Below, piece by piece: positions 52,602 to 60,599 of a stretch of DNA of 64,000 bases. The stretch's first letter is position 1. Each line of letters begins with the position of its first letter. Made by a program: the position numbers and the translations under genes. Origin of the DNA: Bog-950 sp046329495. Lineage in GTDB: Bacteria > Bacteroidota > Bacteroidia > Chitinophagales > LD1. The stretch lies in the NCBI GenBank assembly GCA_046329495.1, contig JAXLUO010000003.1, positions 62,001 through 126,000 on the forward strand. The letters are read 5' to 3'. The notes beneath the pieces were generated by a model. The model saw only the letters and a program-made list of their open reading frames with translations, made no database searches and was not told the origin of the DNA.

Positions 52602-53048
52602 TTACTGTTGCGTTACCGGATACAACACAAATTCGCGGATGGGTGATTTGGGGGCAGTTTCAAGGAGAATGATCTTGTCCTTGGTCATCAACTTAATGCC
52701 ATAGTATTTTGGCAATCCGCTGATTTCCGTTTTAAGGTAGGTGTTATTCTCTAGAAACTCATATTTGCCGTCCTGGGTTTCAACCGAATCAACGTGCGCA
52801 ACAATTATGCCTTTGTCTTTAAACTCCATGCGTAATGTTTCGAGCGGCTTGAGGGCGGTATCTAATTGAGCAATTGCCTTTTTATCGTTCTTAAGATGGG
52901 CGTTCTTGATCATTTGCTGCTTCATATAAGTAACATCCCAACGCCAGGTGCCAATGAGCGCGGTGGTATCAACTGTAGCGCCGCCCTGACACGAAGAGAG
53001 CGCTATTACGAAGCAGATAAGCGGAATGAAGAGTTTTGCCTTATACAT
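52602..53048 (-). CDS. Small lipoprotein, lipocalin-like
   Basis: The 148-residue protein has a lipoprotein signal with lipobox LSSC (Cys near residue 20) and a short beta-rich domain. The sequence LIGTWRWDV after the signal resembles the start of the lipocalin-like folds common in Bacteroidota lipoproteins. Its ligand is unknown. It lies 14 bases after the preceding secreted-protein gene and is probably co-transcribed with it. Confidence 0.75.
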   Translation of the reverse strand: MYKAKLFIPLICFVIALSSCQGGATVDTTALIGTWRWDVTYMKQQMIKNAHLKNDKKAIAQLDTALKPLETLRMEFKDKGIIVAHVDSVETQDGKYEFLENNTYLKTEISGLPKYYGIKLMTKDKIILLETAPKSPIREFVLYPVTQQ

Positions 53049-53062
53049 ATGAGAGCAGGGTT

Positions 53063-53602
53063 TTAAAAGCCTCCCTGGCAGCCTATTTCAATAGTTTGAG
53101 CAATAAGGCTGTATGACTTGCGTAATTTTTTAGGCAGGGTTACAACCAGTTTCTTGTTATCGTAAATAAGTTCGAGGTTACCGTTAGCTGCATTTTTAAA
53201 GTAGGCCAACATATCGGTAAGCTTAATGTTAACGCTGTAGCGGTTGGTCCATTGCTTGCCGGCAGGTTCGCTGAAGAAACGTTCAAGCGAGTCGGTAGAG
53301 AAGGTTGTTTTGCCGCCTTGCACCACATTGAGCTGTTTGAACTTTACGATACCGCTGTCGGTCATCAACGTAAAGTTCATCGTCATGTAAGGCTGCACCG
53401 AATCCTTAAAGAAAGGATAGGTGAAGTCGGCATTAAGGCTTACGCCTTTAGGCGAAGTTGGAAGATCGACCGGTTTTACGAAGTAGAGCATGCCCCTACC
53501 CATGGGCAGCATCTTAAGATATTTTTTAATGTTACCGCCGCCGGCCCATGTAAGTGAAAACAGGGAGCAGAAGAGCAGCAACAGGAGCGATTTTTTCATC
53601 AT
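53063..53602 (-). CDS. Hypothetical secreted protein
   Basis: The 179-residue protein has a signal peptide (about 1-20, ending TWAGG). No domain is recognised; the mature part has alternating charged and hydrophobic segments suggestive of a small beta-sandwich. It is the upstream gene of a pair with the lipocalin-like lipoprotein. Confidence 0.75.
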   Translation of the reverse strand: MMKKSLLLLLFCSLFSLTWAGGGNIKKYLKMLPMGRGMLYFVKPVDLPTSPKGVSLNADFTYPFFKDSVQPYMTMNFTLMTDSGIVKFKQLNVVQGGKTTFSTDSLERFFSEPAGKQWTNRYSVNIKLTDMLAYFKNAANGNLELIYDNKKLVVTLPKKLRKSYSLIAQTIEIGCQGGF

Positions 53603-53618
53603 GCTATACGAACATAAA

Positions 53619-53653
53619 AAAAGGCAGGCCGAGTTTAACCAGGACCTGCCTTA
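53619..53653 (-). terminator. Terminator of the TRL-like gene
   Basis: AAGGCAGG (53621-53628) pairs with CCTGCCTT (53645-53652) and a run of T follows on the minus strand, about 20 bases after the stop at 53673. Confidence 0.8.
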
Positions 53654-53672
53654 AATTAGAAATTCTTAATAA

Positions 53673-54008
53673 TTAGTTACCGTAAACGTAAGTAGTAACT
53701 TTAGAGAAGAGGCCCAGAACTGAGAACACTTCGTAATCAACGTGTGATACTTTCTTAATGTTACCGTTCTTGATAGCTTCGTTGTAACCGTAGTCACCAA
53801 TACCAACCAGGCCTAATACGCCGATAGCGTGAGAAGTACCTACTTTAGTACCAACTTCGTTTACGTTCAGGGCTCCTGGTGCCTTAATCTTTGTGAACAG
53901 ACCACCATACAGAGCTGAACCAGCACTGATAACGCCACAGCTTGAAGTGATAACAGCAGCAGCAAAAGCAACAGTTGCTACGCGGGCAATGCTTTTTACG
54001 TTTTTCAT
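53673..54008 (-). CDS. TRL-like family lipoprotein
   Basis: The 111-residue product from the ATG at 54008 has a lipoprotein-type signal with lipobox TSSC (Cys near residue 24), then the TRL-like pattern: GLFTKIKAPG, KVGTSHAIGVLGLVGIGDYG, AIKNGNIKKVSHVDYE and TTYVYGN. TRL proteins are small, Gly-rich, often amplified lipoproteins in Bacteroidota and spirochaetes with unknown function. A start at 54095 was rejected because a complete promoter lies inside that extension (54041-54071). Confidence 0.85.
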   Translation of the reverse strand: MKNVKSIARVATVAFAAAVITSSCGVISAGSALYGGLFTKIKAPGALNVNEVGTKVGTSHAIGVLGLVGIGDYGYNEAIKNGNIKKVSHVDYEVFSVLGLFSKVTTYVYGN

Positions 54009-54040
54009 AACAGAATTAATTTGTTTGGTTAACAATATTG

Positions 54041-54071
54041 CAAATGTATAGGGAGAAACAATATTTCCAAG
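54041..54071 (-). promoter_or_regulatory. Promoter of the TRL-like gene
   Basis: On the minus strand TTG (54070-54068), 19 bases and TACATTTG (54048-54041) match the Bacteroidota consensus exactly. The start would be near 54036, giving a leader of about 28 bases before the ATG at 54008. Confidence 0.72.
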
Positions 54072-54114
54072 TATACCCTGCGAAATTTTCTCCACAAAAC
54101 TTTTGTTGACAGTA

Positions 54115-54624
54115 TTACAGCCGCTTATAGGCTAATTGTAAGATATGAATTGCTGTTGCAACATCGGATGATTCTACCCTGAAAACGCACTCCTGATCCT
54201 TAGGATCGAGGGTGATTTCAACATAACCATCGCCGGAGGATTGGGTTTGGAAAAATACATCATCTTTCAGGTAAAACTTTTCATTCTTTTTTGGGGCACC
54301 ATCCTTAAAGCGGCTATCCAGGAAATCGATGGCTTTTTTTACTTCCTCTTTGGTGAACTCGAAGGTTTTGGTATCCAGCACGGTGCCATCAAAGTCGCCG
54401 GAGTGCTTGCTTTCAACAATTACGCTGAGTTTGGCTACATCCTTTTTTGCTTTTTCATCGAAACCAAGTTCTACTTTGATGGAAACTTCGGTATTGCCAT
54501 CCCATTTATAGGCACCGTAAACTGTATCGATACCATTACCGCGAGGGGCATCGGTATTAGGCATTTGGGCGAAAATAGCCAGGCTGGTAAGCAGGAAGGC
54601 AAAGGTTAATAGTTGCTTTTTCAT
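54115..54624 (-). CDS. Hypothetical secreted protein
   Basis: The 169-residue protein has a signal peptide (about 1-19, ending IFAQ) and an acidic, Lys-rich beta-type mature domain without recognised family. It ends about 100 bases before the TRL-like gene and is preceded by a -7 element at 54649-54656. Confidence 0.75.
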   Translation of the reverse strand: MKKQLLTFAFLLTSLAIFAQMPNTDAPRGNGIDTVYGAYKWDGNTEVSIKVELGFDEKAKKDVAKLSVIVESKHSGDFDGTVLDTKTFEFTKEEVKKAIDFLDSRFKDGAPKKNEKFYLKDDVFFQTQSSGDGYVEITLDPKDQECVFRVESSDVATAIHILQLAYKRL

Positions 54625-54648
54625 GTGTTATTTTTTTAAGTAGTTGAG

Positions 54649-54656
54649 CAAATTTA
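54649..54656 (-). promoter_or_regulatory. Putative -7 promoter element
   Basis: The minus strand reads TAAATTTG, an exact TAnnTTTG match, 24 bases before the ATG at 54624. No TTG is correctly spaced upstream. Confidence 0.4.
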
Positions 54657-54731
54657 GGGTTTGTAGTAACATATGGAAATGCTGTTTTCCGGAGCGGTAT
54701 TTTGCGAATACCGTGCCAGTTTAGCAGGTAA

Positions 54732-55595
54732 TTAGCTGCTTGCTTTAATTTTATCGATAAGGCCGGTAAGCACTTTTCCGGGGCCAACTTCTGTAAACTC
54801 GGTAGCGCCATCGGCCAACATTTGACGGATGGTTTGGATCCATTTAACGGCGCCGGTAAGTTGGGCAACCAGGTTTTGCCGTATAGCTTCCGGGTTTGTT
54901 TCGGCTTGGGCCGTTACGTTTTGGTAAATAGGGCAAAGCGGTTGCTTAAAGTTGGTTTGCTGAATGGCTGCTGCAAGCTCTTTGCGGGCCGGTTCCATTA
55001 AGGGAGAATGGAAGGCACCACCTACGGGCAGTTTTAAAACCCGCTTTACGCCTGCCGCTTTTAATGCCTCTGCGGCTTTATCGATACCGGCTATGCTGCC
55101 TGAAATTACCAACTGCCCCGGTGCATTATAATTGGCGGGCACTACTACTTCGCCGGTAATTGAGGCGCATATTTCTTCCACCTGTTGCTCGCTTTGATAA
55201 CCAAGTACAGCGGCCATGGTAGAGGGTACCAGTTCGCAGGCTTTTTGCATGGCCTGAGCGCGAATGCTCACCAGTTTTAACCCATCCTCAAAACTTAATG
55301 AACCGGCGGCAACCAGGGCGCTGAATTCGCCCAAAGAATGCCCTGCTACCATTTGTGGGTTGAAATCGGGTAATAGGGCAGCGCTTATTACTGAGTGCAG
55401 GAATACGGCGGGTTGTGTAACCCGGGTTTGCTTCAGGTCTTCATCGCTACCGGTAAACATAACCTGCGATAAACTAAAACCCAGAATTTGGTCGGCTTGC
55501 TGGAAGAGGCTGCGGGCCTTTTCGTTTTGCTCAAACAAATCGGCTCCCATGCCTTTAAACTGCGAGCCCTGACCGGGGAATACGTATGCCTTCAT
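54732..55595 (-). CDS. fabD: Malonyl CoA-acyl carrier protein transacylase
   Basis: The 287-residue enzyme moves malonyl from CoA to acyl carrier protein for fatty-acid synthesis. It starts with VFPGQGSQFKGMG and has the active-site motif GHSLGEFSAL with Ser87; the second catalytic region with GGAFHSPLM contains the His. Length fits FabD. It is 34 bases downstream of folE on the same strand. Confidence 0.96.
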   Translation of the reverse strand: MKAYVFPGQGSQFKGMGADLFEQNEKARSLFQQADQILGFSLSQVMFTGSDEDLKQTRVTQPAVFLHSVISAALLPDFNPQMVAGHSLGEFSALVAAGSLSFEDGLKLVSIRAQAMQKACELVPSTMAAVLGYQSEQQVEEICASITGEVVVPANYNAPGQLVISGSIAGIDKAAEALKAAGVKRVLKLPVGGAFHSPLMEPARKELAAAIQQTNFKQPLCPIYQNVTAQAETNPEAIRQNLVAQLTGAVKWIQTIRQMLADGATEFTEVGPGKVLTGLIDKIKASS

Positions 55596-55629
55596 ACCGC
55601 TAATATAGGATTGAATGCCATTTAGCTAA

Positions 55630-56229
55630 TTAGCTTAAGCGGGCGCTAACCAGGTTTATAAACTCGTTGCGGGTGGTTTGTTTTTCGAATTCGCCGTTAA
55701 AGGCAGAGGTAGTAGTAACGGAGTTTTGCTTCTGCACCCCGCGGATCATCATGCACAGGTGTTTGGCTTCAATTACCACTGCAACGCCCAGCGGGTTCAA
55801 CGACTCCTGTAAGCAATCGCGGATTTGGCAGGTGAGGCGCTCCTGCACCTGTAGGCGGCGGCTGAATACATCAACCACACGGGCCAGTTTGCTGAGGCCT
55901 ACAATTTTACCGTTGGGGATATAGGCAATATGCGCTTTGCCATAAAATGGCAGCATGTGGTGTTCGCACAGGCTAAACAACTCAATATCCTTTACAATCA
56001 CCATTTCGCTGTGGTGTTCATCGAAGATGGCGGACTTCATAATTGCCACGGCATCCATATCGTAACCCTGGGTTAAAAAGTGCAGGGCTTTAGCGTAACG
56101 CTCCGGTGTTTTTTGGAGGCCTTCGCGGGTTAGGTCTTCGCCGAGGGCAGTGATCATGGACGCTACATTATCGCGTACCAGTTGCAATGAATTCGGATCA
56201 AAGGTTTCGGTCTTTTGGTATCTGCTCAT
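55630..56229 (-). CDS. folE: GTP cyclohydrolase I
   Basis: The 199-residue enzyme converts GTP to dihydroneopterin triphosphate. The zinc-binding Cys/His motif is in FSLCEHHMLPFYGKAHIAY, the folate family block VVGLSKLARVVDVFSRRLQVQERL is near residues 110-133, and the second Cys is in KHLCMMIRGVQ. The neighbouring queD uses its product for queuosine (or tetrahydropterin) synthesis, so folE and queD form a small pathway block. Confidence 0.96.
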   Translation of the reverse strand: MSRYQKTETFDPNSLQLVRDNVASMITALGEDLTREGLQKTPERYAKALHFLTQGYDMDAVAIMKSAIFDEHHSEMVIVKDIELFSLCEHHMLPFYGKAHIAYIPNGKIVGLSKLARVVDVFSRRLQVQERLTCQIRDCLQESLNPLGVAVVIEAKHLCMMIRGVQKQNSVTTTSAFNGEFEKQTTRNEFINLVSARLS

Positions 56230-56271
56230 GGCCGTATTATTATAGTAGGGAATAACGATTGAGCGGCGGGC

Positions 56272-56682
56272 TTATTTGCCGCCATAGTATTCCACGTAAA
56301 TATTTTCAGTTTCAACAAGCTTAATGCAGTGTAATTCGCAGCCCTGTAAATGCGGGGCTATCCACTTCCAAATTTGCATTACAATGTTTTCTATGCTGGG
56401 CAGTACACCTTCCAGTTCGGGCACGTCCAGGTTAAAGTTTTTATGGTCCAACCGGTCTACCACTTCTTTTTTAAGGATGCGGCTAAGGTCGTGTGCATTA
56501 ATAACAAAGCCGGTGTCGGGGTCGGGTTGGCCTTTTACTGTTACAAACAATTCGAAGTTATGGCCGTGCCAATGTTTATTAGCGCATTTACCGAACACAG
56601 CCTGGTTTTGCTCGTCGGTCCACTTGCTGTTGAACAGGCGGTGTGCCCCATTAAACCGTTCGCGGCGGGTTAAATACACCAT
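56272..56682 (-). CDS. queD: 6-carboxytetrahydropterin synthase (QueD-like)
   Basis: The 136-residue protein has the 6-pyruvoyl-tetrahydropterin synthase fold. Zinc-binding His residues are in FNGAHRL and KHWHGHNFEL, the catalytic Cys in FGKCANKHWHGH, and the C-terminal Glu in CIKLVETENIYVEYY. It makes 6-carboxytetrahydropterin from the FolE product in the queuosine pathway; a PTPS-III role in folate synthesis cannot be excluded. Confidence 0.9.
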   Translation of the reverse strand: MVYLTRRERFNGAHRLFNSKWTDEQNQAVFGKCANKHWHGHNFELFVTVKGQPDPDTGFVINAHDLSRILKKEVVDRLDHKNFNLDVPELEGVLPSIENIVMQIWKWIAPHLQGCELHCIKLVETENIYVEYYGGK

Positions 56683-56688
56683 AGCTTG

Positions 56689-57978
56689 TTATGCGTTGTA
56701 TTTTTCAATAATCATGGCGTGGCCGTGGGCACCTGCGGCACAGGCAGCCAATAAGGCATAACGGCCACCTTCCTTATGCAGGCGGTTGGCAGCCGTATTT
56801 ACCAAACGTGCACCGGTAGCACCAAACGGGTGACCCAGCGATAAGGAACCGCCCCACAGGTTGGTTTTTTCCATAGGTATAACGCCAACGGCTTTATCGC
56901 GGCCCAGTTTGGTTTTGGCAAACTCATCGCTGGCCAGGCATTTTAAGTTGGCTAAAACCTGCCCTGCAAAGGCTTCGTGGATTTCGAATACATCGATATC
57001 GCTAAGGTTCATGTTCTGCTGTTTCAGCAATTTGCTGATGGCATAGGTTGGGCCAAGCAACAGTTCTTCCTGCAAATCGCAGCCTACAAAGGTATAGGAG
57101 TGGAGTACTGCTTTTGGTTGTAAGCCCAGTTCTTTTGCTTTCTCTTCGGTCATGATGAGTACGGCTGCGGCGCCATCGGTTAAGAATGACGCGTTACCGG
57201 CAGTAATGGTGCCGCCTTCTTTAACAAAAGCGGGTTTCAGGCGGCTGAGTTTTTCCATACTGGTATCGGCACGGAAGCCATTGTCCTTGCTCACCTTTTT
57301 GAATTTTGGGGCGGCCTCAACAGGTGTAATTTCGTTGGCCAATAAACCTTCTGCATCGGCTTTAGCCGCCAGGTGGTGCGAGCGCATTGCAAATTCGTCC
57401 TGCTCCTTACGGGTAACGCCGTAACGGCCGGCAAGTATATCGCAATCGAGGCCCATGGTGCGGCCGGTAAGGAATTCGGCCACGGCAGGTGCATCGGGCA
57501 CAAAATCGGACGGGCGGAGGCTAAAAACAAACTTGGCCCAGTCGCCAAAACCTTTCAGTTTTTGCGACATAAAGAGCTTTTTACGCATCTTTTTATTGAA
57601 GAGGATGGGCGCATCGCTGGTGCAATCGGTGCCACCGGCGATAATTACATCGGCTTGTCCGCTTTGGATAATGTTCATACCTGTTACGATAGCCTGGTTG
57701 GCCGAAATACAGGCCATGGTTACCGTGTGGCATGGAGAGGTATTGGGGATACCGGCGGTAATGGCGCTTTCGCGAGCTACGTTGCCGGTGCGTACGTTGC
57801 TGATGGTGGTTCCCATTACTACATAGTCAACCGCTTTAGGGTCGATGCCGGTTCTGTTCAGCACGCCTTTAATGGCAAACTGACCGAGCTGGTAGCTCAT
57901 GAGGTCCATATAATCGGTGCCTGAGCGGAGGAAGGGGGTGCGGGCACCATCAATTAAAACGATTTTTTTACCGGCCAT
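56689..57978 (-). CDS. Acetyl-CoA acyltransferase (thiolase, FadI-like)
   Basis: The 429-residue enzyme is a thiolase that cleaves 3-ketoacyl-CoA in fatty-acid oxidation. The nucleophilic Cys90 is in TMACISANQA, the second motif in LGHPFGATGARLV, and the last Cys region in LLAACAAGAHGHAM. Length and the FadI-type SLGHPFG pattern favour the trifunctional-enzyme beta-subunit class. It lies six bases upstream of queD on the same strand. Confidence 0.93.
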   Translation of the reverse strand: MAGKKIVLIDGARTPFLRSGTDYMDLMSYQLGQFAIKGVLNRTGIDPKAVDYVVMGTTISNVRTGNVARESAITAGIPNTSPCHTVTMACISANQAIVTGMNIIQSGQADVIIAGGTDCTSDAPILFNKKMRKKLFMSQKLKGFGDWAKFVFSLRPSDFVPDAPAVAEFLTGRTMGLDCDILAGRYGVTRKEQDEFAMRSHHLAAKADAEGLLANEITPVEAAPKFKKVSKDNGFRADTSMEKLSRLKPAFVKEGGTITAGNASFLTDGAAAVLIMTEEKAKELGLQPKAVLHSYTFVGCDLQEELLLGPTYAISKLLKQQNMNLSDIDVFEIHEAFAGQVLANLKCLASDEFAKTKLGRDKAVGVIPMEKTNLWGGSLSLGHPFGATGARLVNTAANRLHKEGGRYALLAACAAGAHGHAMIIEKYNA

Positions 57979-58045
57979 TAGTTTGGTTTTAGAGGGGGCG
58001 AAGATAGGTATTTAGACAGACTTTGGGGTTTAGACGGGTTGGGTT

Positions 58046-58313
58046 GTTTACAGTTTCCCGTCTACAGTTTTCAGTTGGGGACGGAGTGAGTTTAAAATTT
58101 AAGGTTTAACATTTAAAGTTGGGAAGTGTTAATGGCTGATTCCGGGCATTTTGAAAAAGGTTACAAAAGGTTACATAGTAGTTTACAGTTTTCGGGTCTA
58201 CAGTTTTCAGTTGGGGACGGACTGAGTTTAAAATTTCAGGTTTAAAATTTAAAGTTAGAGTGGCGTTTGGGCTATTTCCGGGCATTTTGAAAAAGGTTAC
58301 AAAAAGGTTACAT
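58046..58313 (+). repeat. 134-base imperfect direct repeat ending in GGTTACA words
   Basis: Copy 1 starts near 58046 and copy 2 near 58181; both contain GTCTACAGTTTTCAGTTGGG, then GAGTTTAAAATTT and finally CCGGGCATTTTGAAAAAGGT followed by TACAAAA and GGTTACAT. The closing part also resembles 10440-10492. Confidence 0.75.
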
Positions 58314-58512
58314 GAAAGTGGGAAGTTTTTACGTAAGTGGTTGATTTTAAGTAGAAAGTGTGTTTTTGAGTGTAACCTTTTAACATATTAGGTGTTGTTT
58401 AAAGTGATAGGGTATGGGGCTGGTTTTGGGCAGTTGAGATAGGAAATGATTGGTTTTGATTGGAAATGATAGGGTTTGATAGGTTGTGCGATATGGCCTA
58501 TCAAGCCTATCA

Positions 58513-58576
58513 TTGGTGGATTGGTGAATTGGTGGATTGGTGGATTGGTGGATTGGTGAATTGGTGAATTGGTGGA
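58513..58576 (+). repeat. Eight-base tandem minisatellite (TTGGTGRA)
   Basis: Eight consecutive units of TTGGTGGA or TTGGTGAA are followed by two degenerate units (TGGGTGA, TTGGGGA). A similar isolated word occurs near 5286. Confidence 0.85.
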
Positions 58577-58654
58577 TGGGTGATTGGGGACATGAGGTTT
58601 AGTGTTTGTGTGTAAAAGTAATTAATAAAGAAACTATTTTAAAATTATTAATGT

Positions 58655-58825
58655 TAAAAAAAGGTGGTGTCGGAAATAAGTTCCGGAAAAGAGGTGAGGC
58701 ACGGAACTAAGTTCCGCGCCAGCATAGGGATTTAGCACCGAAGTTTTCTGCTGGTGGTGGACGTGAATAGCGTTGCAAACGCTAAATTTAGTCCTCACGC
58801 GATGCAAACGGGCGAGAGATGGTCG
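58655..58825 (+). repeat. Dispersed repeat with GCGTTGCAAACGC hairpins, copy 1
   Basis: Contains GGAACTAAGTTCCGCGCCAG near 58703 and the palindromic AGCGTTGCAAACGCT near 58770, followed by TCACGCGATGCAAACGGGCG. The same order recurs at 60268-60410. Confidence 0.75.
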
Positions 58826-58826
58826 G

Positions 58827-58868
58827 AGCCGCCAGCATAGAGCCGCCAGCATAGGGCCGCCAGCATAG
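58827..58868 (+). repeat. Three tandem 14-base units
   Basis: AGCCGCCAGCATAG is repeated three times (58827-58840, 58841-58854 and 58855-58868, the last starting GG). Confidence 0.8.
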
Positions 58869-58912
58869 GGCGCCTGGCAGTTGTTGAACAAAACGTTAAC
58901 TTCGGCAAGAAC

Positions 58913-59194
58913 ATGCTGATTATGGAAATACTGGATGATCAACCAATCGAAAAGCCGGTGTATAATACGCGCCTGCTGCAATACACCATAGCTATTTATT
59001 GCAGCTTTATTACCCTGGGTTGCTTGTGGATATGGAGAGCGGACATGGCTTATGGATTTGGAAGGGGCTTAGCCTTCTGGATTATGGCAGCTGTTTACTT
59101 TGTAATTTGGAAACAGTTTAAGTGGAACGTTACAGCGGGTGTATTTGTTTACCTTGCTTTGCAAACACTTATATTGTTGGGGCAGATTAGTTAA
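58913..59194 (+). CDS. Small hypothetical membrane protein
   Basis: The 93-residue frame has two or three hydrophobic helices (about 26-45, 48-64 and 72-90) and a short polar N-terminus. No family is recognised. It starts just after the repeat block; an alternative start is the ATG at 58922. The hydrophobic pattern and clean frame favour a real gene, but evidence is modest. Confidence 0.55.
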   Translation: MLIMEILDDQPIEKPVYNTRLLQYTIAIYCSFITLGCLWIWRADMAYGFGRGLAFWIMAAVYFVIWKQFKWNVTAGVFVYLALQTLILLGQIS

Positions 59195-59258
59195 ACCTGC
59201 CATGCCATTACTATTAAGGGGATTTACCTGTAATAGGAAGTCAGCTTGTGTCGTGCAT

Positions 59259-60176
59259 TTAGCTGCAATCTTCCTTATCGCCACAAGGGCAGTCTTCCCG
59301 TTCAGTTTCAAGGGTTATGTGGTGGATGTTTTGGTGCTGCAGCACATGGCGCAGTTCGTGCTTAATATCCTGTTCCTGCGCAATGGTTACGTCTTTTTTA
59401 AGCACTAAATGGGCTGTAAGGGCGTTTTCCGTTGTGCTGATAGCCCATACGTGAATATGATGCAAGCCTGCTACCCCGGTAAGGTTGGCTGCGGCTGCTT
59501 TTATTTCGGTAAAATCAATATCAGTCGGAACACCATCCAGCGAAAGTCGCAGGCTATCTTTCAGCAGTTTCCATGTGCTGAACAGGATTACAAGGGCCGT
59601 AGTAATACTCAGCACACTATCTATCCAAAACCAACCGGTGTAAAGAATAAGCAAACCGCCTAAAACAATAGCAAAGGAAAACAGGGCATCGCTAAGTAAA
59701 TGCAGATAAGCACTTTTTACATTCAGGTCGGTTTCCTTATGACGGGCAAAAAGCAGGGCACTGCCTGCATTTACCAGAATACCAATTCCTGCTACAATAG
59801 CGATAATGCCACCCGGCAGTGGTTCGGGGTTAAAAAAGCGGTGGGCGGCCTCGTAGGTAATGGCGCCAATGCTTACCATAAGCACCATGGCGTTGAACAA
59901 GGCCACTATAATAGATGTTTTGCGATAGCCATAGGTGTATTGTTCGGTAGGTTTTACCTTAACCAGGCGAAAGGCCAGCAAACTAAGCGCCAGCGAACCT
60001 ACATCGGCCAGATTGTGGCCTGCATCGGAGAGTAGGGAGAGCGAATGCGTCCATAAACCCGCAGCTACTTCCACTACTACAAAAACAAGGTTAAGCGCAA
60101 TGCCTACCACAAAGGCTGTATTTACGTGGGTTAGCCTGACACTATGTTCGTGATGATGATGGTGGTGGTGCGACAT
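59259..60176 (-). CDS. Cation diffusion facilitator family metal exporter
   Basis: The 305-residue protein is a CzcD/ZitB-like CDF transporter with six helices (about 16-220) and a cytoplasmic C-terminal domain. Metal sites are in LLSDAGHNLADV (helix II) and HLLSDALFSFA (helix V). The N-terminus has a His-rich run (MSHHHHHHHEH) for metal capture. It should export Zn, Co or Cd in exchange for protons. An exact -7 box (TACCTTTG) lies five bases before the ATG. Confidence 0.94.
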   Translation of the reverse strand: MSHHHHHHHEHSVRLTHVNTAFVVGIALNLVFVVVEVAAGLWTHSLSLLSDAGHNLADVGSLALSLLAFRLVKVKPTEQYTYGYRKTSIIVALFNAMVLMVSIGAITYEAAHRFFNPEPLPGGIIAIVAGIGILVNAGSALLFARHKETDLNVKSAYLHLLSDALFSFAIVLGGLLILYTGWFWIDSVLSITTALVILFSTWKLLKDSLRLSLDGVPTDIDFTEIKAAAANLTGVAGLHHIHVWAISTTENALTAHLVLKKDVTIAQEQDIKHELRHVLQHQNIHHITLETEREDCPCGDKEDCS

Positions 60177-60181
60177 TACCG

Positions 60182-60189
60182 CAAAGGTA
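60182..60189 (-). promoter_or_regulatory. Putative -7 element of the CDF gene
   Basis: The minus strand reads TACCTTTG, an exact match to TAnnTTTG, five bases before the ATG at 60176; a TTG at -33 is not evident. Confidence 0.4.
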
Positions 60190-60267
60190 GGGAATAGGCG
60201 TTAGACGTTGGAGTTAGTTGTTAGATAATAGATAAGGAGCTTGCAGATAATCAGCAGTGCAACCCTG

Positions 60268-60410
60268 GAATGGAAGGGAACTAAGTTCCCGGAAAAAGGT
60301 GAGGCACGGAAGAAACTTCCGCGCCAGCTCTTATTGGCAGGGTAGTGAACAATGAGAATAGCGTTGCAAACGCTAAGCTTAGTCATCACGCGTTGCAAAC
60401 GCGCGATAGA
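60268..60410 (+). repeat. Dispersed repeat with GCGTTGCAAACGC hairpins, copy 2
   Basis: Matches copy 1 at 58655-58825: AAGTTCC and CTTCCGCGCCAG words, the palindrome AGCGTTGCAAACGCT near 60360, and TCACGCGTTGCAAACGCGCG near 60385. The copies flank the small membrane gene and the CDF gene. Confidence 0.75.
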
Positions 60411-60464
60411 GTTTTTTTGAGCGTAGAACGGAACTAATTTTCGCGCCAGTTTTTGAGTACGGTT

Positions 60465-60599
60465 TTACCGCCATACATTAAACCACGCCACCATAATAGC
60501 CATAGTAAAAAGAAGCATGGTAAAATAAACGCCGGGGTCGCTGATGGTTTCCTGTTCATCTACAAACAGGTAGATAAAGTCTCGCACGAACTGTTTCAT
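60465..60599 (-). CDS. Very small single-pass membrane protein
   Basis: The ATG at 60599 gives 44 residues: a charged N-terminal helix (MKQFVRDFIYLFVDEQ) and one membrane helix (about 26-43). A longer frame to 60668 adds 23 residues with weak start context. Small membrane subunits of this size exist in respiratory complexes, but I see no specific match and cannot assign a function. Confidence 0.5.
   Translation of the reverse strand: MKQFVRDFIYLFVDEQETISDPGVYFTMLLFTMAIMVAWFNVWR

Larger units (their letters stand above)
57979..58912. repeat. Gene-free repeat-rich interval
   Basis: This 0.93-kb stretch has no convincing gene. It contains a 134-base imperfect direct repeat (58046-58313), an eight-base minisatellite (58513-58576), a GCGTTGCAAACGC-type dispersed repeat (58655-58825) and a 14-base triplet (58827-58868). 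The antisense open frame 58634-58981 covers these repeats and is not supported. Confidence 0.8.

Noticed and set aside
54009..54095. Upstream extension of the TRL-like gene to 54095
   Set aside because: A complete TTG-N19-TACATTTG promoter lies within the extension, and the ATG at 54008 gives a proper lipoprotein signal.
58634..58981. Antisense 115-codon frame
   Set aside because: It covers dispersed repeats and the start of the plus-strand membrane gene; no domain is visible.
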